DNA of 9,100 nt from Actinomycetes bacterium. Lineage in GTDB: Bacteria > Actinomycetota > Acidimicrobiia > Acidimicrobiales > RAAP-2. Of the stretch, positions 6,472 to 9,100 are shown piece after piece (positions within the stretch are counted from its first letter, which is position 1; each line of letters begins with the position of its first letter). A program made the position numbers and the translations under genes. The notes under the pieces are model-generated. The model did not search any database, was not told the DNA's origin, and was given only the letters and a program-made list of their open reading frames with translations. Location: assembly GCA_021801615.1 (NCBI GenBank), contig JAJYXS010000034.1, positions 1 through 9,100 on the forward strand, written 5' to 3'.

Positions 6472-6885
6472 GGTGCGTGGTGGTGCCAGATCGGCCGGTG
6501 CCCGGGATCCCTCACGGCGCCTCGCCACGTGGAGGTGGCCGCTGGTTCCCAGGGCAGGTGTCGAGGGCGGCAACAGCTCCAGGTGCGAATTCGCGGGGTC
6601 GAGGGCGCTCGACGAGGTCCTGGCCTCGTGAGCTGTCGCGAGCTGGCGTTCCGGTGGCACCATGCCTGGATCTCGGGGGTGCAGCCGATGGTCGCGTGCA
6701 TGACGGTCGGGTTCGTGGTCGGCATCGTCGGGAGTCGTCACGCTCTGGGCGGTCCTTTCTTCCTGGTAAGGCGTGCGTGGTGCTCGTGTCCTGGTGGCAC
6801 CTGCGGCCCGGGTGGCTGACCCGCCGCAACGACTGGTGCAGGAAGGGAGGTGAGGAGCTCAGCCCGTCACCACGGACGGGATTGG
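6472..6885 (-). other. Leader or remnant region between doxX and folE
   Basis: This 414-base stretch holds no gene I can define. On the minus strand, the frame of ATG 6725 has very strong third-position G/C bias for about 33 codons (PTTNPTVMHATIGCTPEIQA and onward); it then fades and bias moves to the folE frame (about 6620-6528). This could be a small frameshifted gene, an N-terminal extension of folE, or chance. The ribosome-binding-like AAAGGA near 6753-6758 would serve a GTG at 6741 in the folE frame. I found no convincing -10/-35 pair. Confidence 0.3.
6863..6880 (-). terminator. Hairpin just after the doxX stop
   Basis: CCCGTC (6863-6868) pairs perfectly with GACGGG (6875-6880) around a 6-base loop, starting 5 bases downstream of the doxX stop on the minus strand. 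No T tract follows. It may attenuate rather than end transcription into folE. Confidence 0.35.
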
Positions 6886-7383
6886 TCAGCGCCGACTGGC
6901 ACGAGACAGACGCCGTGGTGCGTACTTGGCCGCAAGACGGGCGAGAGCGAAGGCCGCGATCATGAGGCCCAGGTCGCGAAGCGCGATGTCCCAGAAGACT
7001 TGGCCGCCGTCGCCGTTGCGGGCGATGCTCAAGATGATCTCGTTGGTGATGATCCCGCCCAGCCATCCTGCCACGACGTAGGGGGCGAGGCGCGGCAGCA
7101 CCAAGACGCCGAGACCGGCCACGATCTCGATGACGCCGACGCCGTACATGAAGCTCTGGGAGCTCACGCTCAGGAAGTGGGGGAAGCCGACCCAGAGGTA
7201 CTTGGGCCAGAAGGTCATCCAGTTGAAGAATTTGTCGATCCCGAAGAGGATCGGTGCCACCACGAAGGTGGTGCGCAGCACCAGGTAGGCCTGGTAGGCG
7301 GGGTCGGACAACTTCTCGGACTGGACCTGCAGAAGCCGCGGGATGTGCCGGCCCTGGTGGGGGTGGATCTCGGCGATGGCCAC
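6886..7383 (-). CDS. DoxX-family membrane protein
   Basis: A 165-residue integral membrane protein with four predicted helices: about 32-54 (AYLVLRTTFVVAPILFGIDK), 78-99, 101-120 and 134-153. The first helix with the following FFNWMTFWPKYLW and the later GVGVIEIVAGLGVLVLPRLA match the DoxX/DoxD-like fold, also seen in quinone-linked and stress-related small membrane proteins. The N-terminal 30 residues are hydrophilic and the tail is Arg-rich (RRLSRASRR), placing the C-terminus probably inside by the positive-inside rule. The start at GTG is supported by GGAG at 7390-7393 with a 6-base spacer. The biochemical role is unknown: DoxX proteins have been linked to thiosulfate:quinone oxidation in archaea and to oxidant defence in mycobacteria, but this sequence proves neither. 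It is transcribed divergently from the COG2345-type regulator at 7475, which probably controls it, and is first in line on the minus strand toward folE-gpgS-reductase. Confidence 0.85.
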   Translation of the reverse strand: MAIAEIHPHQGRHIPRLLQVQSEKLSDPAYQAYLVLRTTFVVAPILFGIDKFFNWMTFWPKYLWVGFPHFLSVSSQSFMYGVGVIEIVAGLGVLVLPRLAPYVVAGWLGGIITNEIILSIARNGDGGQVFWDIALRDLGLMIAAFALARLAAKYAPRRLSRASRR

Positions 7384-7402
7384 GGAGGTCTCCTCTCTCT
7401 AA

Positions 7403-7413
7403 CACTAATTGTG
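7403..7413. promoter_or_regulatory. CAC-TAATT-GTG dyad, possible operator
   Basis: CAC (7403-7405) and GTG (7411-7413) flank a TAATT centre. The site lies at the predicted transcription start of doxX, inside the AT-richer 91-bp divergent spacer, so it is a plausible binding site for the adjacent regulator. A second short palindrome, TCAATTGA (7445-7452), overlaps the -35 of doxX. Short arms make both tentative. Confidence 0.35.
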
Positions 7414-7417
7414 ATCT

Positions 7418-7448
7418 ATCTTAGACGCCAGATCGACGATTCCGTCAA
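7418..7448 (-). promoter_or_regulatory. Predicted doxX promoter
   Basis: Reading the minus strand, TTGACG (plus 7443-7448) and TAAGAT (plus 7418-7423) are separated by 19 bp. The -35 is near consensus; the spacing is slightly long. Predicted start near 7411 leaves a ~28-base leader carrying the GGAG ribosome binding site. Confidence 0.5.
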
Positions 7449-7461
7449 TTGAGGCTTGTTT

Positions 7462-7467
7462 TAGAAT
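7462..7467 (+). promoter_or_regulatory. -10 element of a probable leaderless regulator transcript
   Basis: TAGAAT sits 7 bases before the GTG at 7475, so transcription would begin on or next to the start codon. No ribosome binding site precedes this GTG, which fits a leaderless mRNA as is frequent in actinobacteria. No clear -35 is seen at the usual distance. Confidence 0.45.
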
Positions 7468-7474
7468 CGGGTTC

Positions 7475-8197
7475 GTGGCGCCCGAGGCCGGCTCCGAGAC
7501 CGACGCGCTGGCTGCGTTGGCGGTCCTGAACGAGCCGCTGCGCCGGCGTGTCTACGAGCACGTGGCTGCTTCGCGGGACGGCGAGGTGAGCCGCGATGGC
7601 GTCGCCGCCGCCCTCGGCGTGGCGCGCTCGGTCGCGGTGTTCCACCTCGACAAACTGGTGGATGCCGGCCTGCTCGAGGTCCGCTACCGCCGCCCCCCGG
7701 GGCGCGGAGGCCCGGGTGCGGGCCGACCGGCCAAGTGGTACCGCCGCGCACCAGGGGAGCTCACCGTCAGCGTGCCCGAGCGCCACTACCAGCTGGCTGC
7801 CGAGCTCCTCGCCCAAGCTGTCGAGCGGGCTGGCGAGGGTGCCGGCGACCTCGACATCGAAGACCTGCTCGCCGACGTTGCCCGGGCGCACGGCCACGAC
7901 ATCGCCCGCGGACTCCGATCGACGACGAACGAGGTGGAAGCCGGCGACGCACGCCGGCTGCTCCTCGCGCGTCTGGTCGACTTGCTCGTCCGCCACGGCT
8001 ATGAGCCTCGAGTGTCGGGAGGTGTCATCACGATGGCCAACTGCCCATTCCACGCCTTGGCGGAAGAGCACCGAGAGCTCGTCTGTCACATGAACCACGA
8101 CCTGCTCTCCGGCGTCGCCGAGGAGGCAGGGCTCCCTCCTGAGACTGCCCGGCTCGATCCCCAGCCCGGGCGCTGCTGTGTCACCATCGTCACCTGA
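7475..8197 (+). CDS. Winged-helix transcriptional regulator, ArsR/COG2345 type, with C-terminal Cys cluster
   Basis: A 240-residue DNA-binding regulator. The winged HTH spans about 12-72: LNEPLRRRVYEHV, then EVSRDGVAAALGVARSVAVF with the recognition helix, and LDKLVDAGLLEVRY; the wing is Gly/Pro-rich and ends GRPAKWYR (83-90), a signature of this family. A mostly helical middle (100-180) precedes a C-terminal domain with Cys190 (ANCPFHALAEEH), Cys204 (LVCHMNH) and Cys234-Cys235 (PGRCCVTI). The arrangement resembles SufR-like regulators, whose cysteines can hold an iron-sulfur cluster, but no suf genes are present, so sensing of redox state, iron or another effector is inference. GTG 7475 is the only sensible start; it lacks a ribosome binding site and is probably leaderless. 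Divergent from doxX across a 91-bp spacer, it likely regulates itself and doxX. It converges with the DUF1348 gene, with 64 bases between stops and no clear terminator. Confidence 0.88.
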   Translation: MAPEAGSETDALAALAVLNEPLRRRVYEHVAASRDGEVSRDGVAAALGVARSVAVFHLDKLVDAGLLEVRYRRPPGRGGPGAGRPAKWYRRAPGELTVSVPERHYQLAAELLAQAVERAGEGAGDLDIEDLLADVARAHGHDIARGLRSTTNEVEAGDARRLLLARLVDLLVRHGYEPRVSGGVITMANCPFHALAEEHRELVCHMNHDLLSGVAEEAGLPPETARLDPQPGRCCVTIVT

Positions 8198-8261
8198 GGC
8201 CCGGCGGCCGTCGATGCTCCGCCCCGCGTTCGACGAGCGCAAGTAGCGCAAGCCTGGACCG

Positions 8262-8723
8262 TCAGCGCAGCGGGTTGTCCCTCCCACGCTCCTCGGGCAG
8301 CCGGGGCCCGAAGATGCGGCGCTCGGACTCCTCGATGCGGACGTCGTTGATGCTCGCCTCGCGCCGGCGCATGAGCCCGTGCTCGTCGAACTCCCACAGC
8401 TCGTTGCCGTAGCTCCGCCACCACTGCCCGCTCGTGTCGTGGCTCTCGTACTGGAAGCGCACCGCGATCCGGTTGCCTTCGAAGGCCCACAGGTCCTTGC
8501 GCAGCGCATAGTCGAGCTCGCGTGCCCACTTCTGACGGAGGAGCTCGACGATTGCTGCCCTGCCGGTGACGAAGCTGTCACGGTTGCGCCAGACCGAGTC
8601 CTCGCTGTAGGCGAGGGCGACACGCTCGGGGTCACGACTGTTCCAGGCGTCCTCGGCGCTCTGCACCTTTTCGAGTGCCGTCTCCCTGGTGAAAGGGGGC
8701 AGGGGCGGGCGTTCTTCGGTCAT
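8262..8723 (-). CDS. DUF1348 family, NTF2-like protein
   Basis: A 153-residue soluble protein of the DUF1348 branch of the NTF2-like/SnoaL cone-shaped fold. Characteristic segments: RPPLPPFTRETALEKVQSAED (5-25), AWNSRDPERVALAYSEDSVW (26-45), the WARELDYALRKDLWAFEGNR stretch (66-85), then FQYESHDTSGQWWRSYGNEL (90-109) and EFDEHGLMRRREASIND (111-127). Length is normal and both ends look complete. The ATG at 8723 has AAGGTG about 7 bases upstream. No catalytic activity is established for the family; the fold usually houses a small-molecule pocket or isomerase/hydrolase site. It lies 58 bases downstream of the transporter gene on the same strand and may be co-transcribed with it. The C-terminal Arg/Glu-rich tail (RLPEERGRDNPLR) is polar and probably disordered. 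Confidence 0.9.
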   Translation of the reverse strand: MTEERPPLPPFTRETALEKVQSAEDAWNSRDPERVALAYSEDSVWRNRDSFVTGRAAIVELLRQKWARELDYALRKDLWAFEGNRIAVRFQYESHDTSGQWWRSYGNELWEFDEHGLMRRREASINDVRIEESERRIFGPRLPEERGRDNPLR

Positions 8724-8781
8724 GACCGATCACCTTCTTTCAAGGCGCGAGATGACGGGGACGACGGCACGCTGTGTTGGG

Positions 8782-9100
8782 TCATGGGGAGGTTCCGAGA
8801 CGCCGATGCTCGACGAGCGCGCGGAGCAGCGCTACGCCCATCAGGGACAGCACGACCACCCAGGCCGCGACGCCGACCCAGACCCACACCCTGGCGACGG
8901 CGACCATGAAGCCGAGGCCAGGGGTCTGTCCCAGGCTGAAGGACGCCACCGTGTACATACCGAGGGGGAACACCATGTTCCAGAGCCTCGGCTCGTAGCT
9001 GCGCGGGTAGCGGCGTAGCACGTAGCGCCAGACGCCGAAGAGCACGAGCAGGGGGATCCACCAGGTGCCGAAGGCCCACAGCACGACCGACAGGCCGACG
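8782..9100 (-). CDS. TDT/SLAC1 (TehA-like) transporter, C-terminal part (cut by window end)
   Basis: The minus-strand frame is open to base 9100, so only the last ~105 residues are seen; the GTG at 9084 is internal to the gene. Membrane segments visible from the GTG at 9084: a hydrophobic stretch through about residue 20 (LWAFGTWWIPLLVLFGVWRY), a second about 38-52 and a third about 58-88. The signature YEPRLWNMVFPLGMYTVASF (30-49) is typical of the C-terminal region of the tellurite-resistance/dicarboxylate transporter family, which includes TehA, the sulfite exporter SSU1 and the anion channel SLAC1. The ion or acid carried cannot be told from this piece. A short polar tail (RALVEHRRLGTSP) ends the protein. 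It is followed 58 bases later by the DUF1348 gene. Confidence 0.82.
   Translation of the reverse strand, partial: VGLSVVLWAFGTWWIPLLVLFGVWRYVLRRYPRSYEPRLWNMVFPLGMYTVASFSLGQTPGLGFMVAVARVWVWVGVAAWVVVLSLMGVALLRALVEHRRLGTSP

Noticed and set aside
6010..6819. 269-codon plus-strand ORF opposite folE
   Set aside because: Antisense shadow of the zinc-site-containing FolE frame.
6512..7405. 297-codon minus-strand ORF over doxX
   Set aside because: Arg/Pro-rich shadow of the DoxX frame, with no domain and no start signal.
8237..8249. GCGC-AAGTA-GCGC hairpin between the convergent regulator and DUF1348 genes
   Set aside because: A 4-bp stem without a T tract is expected by chance in DNA this GC-rich.
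7445..8635. 396-codon minus-strand ORF across the regulator and DUF1348 genes
   Set aside because: Opposite or overlapping frames contain recognisable regulator and DUF1348 domains; this frame has Ser/Arg/Gly-rich low-complexity sequence.

Overview
The window is GC-rich DNA with strong G/C preference at third codon positions, GTG as well as ATG starts, and a gene set that points to an actinobacterium: a homodimeric AceE-type pyruvate dehydrogenase E1 and a glucosyl-3-phosphoglycerate synthase closely resembling the mycobacterial enzyme. I cannot place it below phylum level; a deep-branching high-GC actinobacterium is a guess. Both ends cut through genes.

Layout. (1) 1-2259, plus strand: the C-terminal ~85 % of pyruvate dehydrogenase E1 (aceE). 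(2) 2260-3733, plus strand: an accessory stretch with a weak terminator, a possible regulatory inverted repeat, a 53-residue Cys-rich mini-protein with a good ribosome binding site, a zone where codon bias hops between frames (probable decayed gene), an unrecognised 172-residue protein, a GC-rich hairpin and a second zone of broken coding signal. (3) 7383 down to 3734, minus strand: DoxX-like membrane protein, GTP cyclohydrolase I (folE), gpgS and a ferredoxin-reductase-like flavoprotein. The last three are tightly packed: folE and gpgS overlap by 4 bases (GTGA), and the reductase ribosome binding site abuts the gpgS stop. (4) 7475-8197, plus strand: an ArsR/COG2345-type regulator with four C-terminal cysteines, divergent from doxX across a 91-bp AT-richer promoter region. 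(5) 9100 down to 8262, minus strand: the C-terminal end of a TDT/SLAC1-family transporter and a DUF1348 (NTF2-like) protein, convergent with the regulator.

How they may work together. folE starts tetrahydrofolate/pterin synthesis from GTP; gpgS makes glucosyl-3-phosphoglycerate, precursor of glucosylglycerate and methylglucose lipopolysaccharide, the latter being linked to fatty-acid metabolism in mycobacteria. A folate gene beside gpgS also occurs in Mycobacterium (folP2-gpgS), so the pairing looks functional although the folate gene differs. The regulator probably controls itself and the DoxX gene, perhaps through a redox or metal state of its cysteines. I see no CRISPR array, tRNA, rRNA, integrase or transposase. 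No complete new system is evident; the least explained parts are 2.3-3.7 kb and the folE-gpgS-reductase unit.
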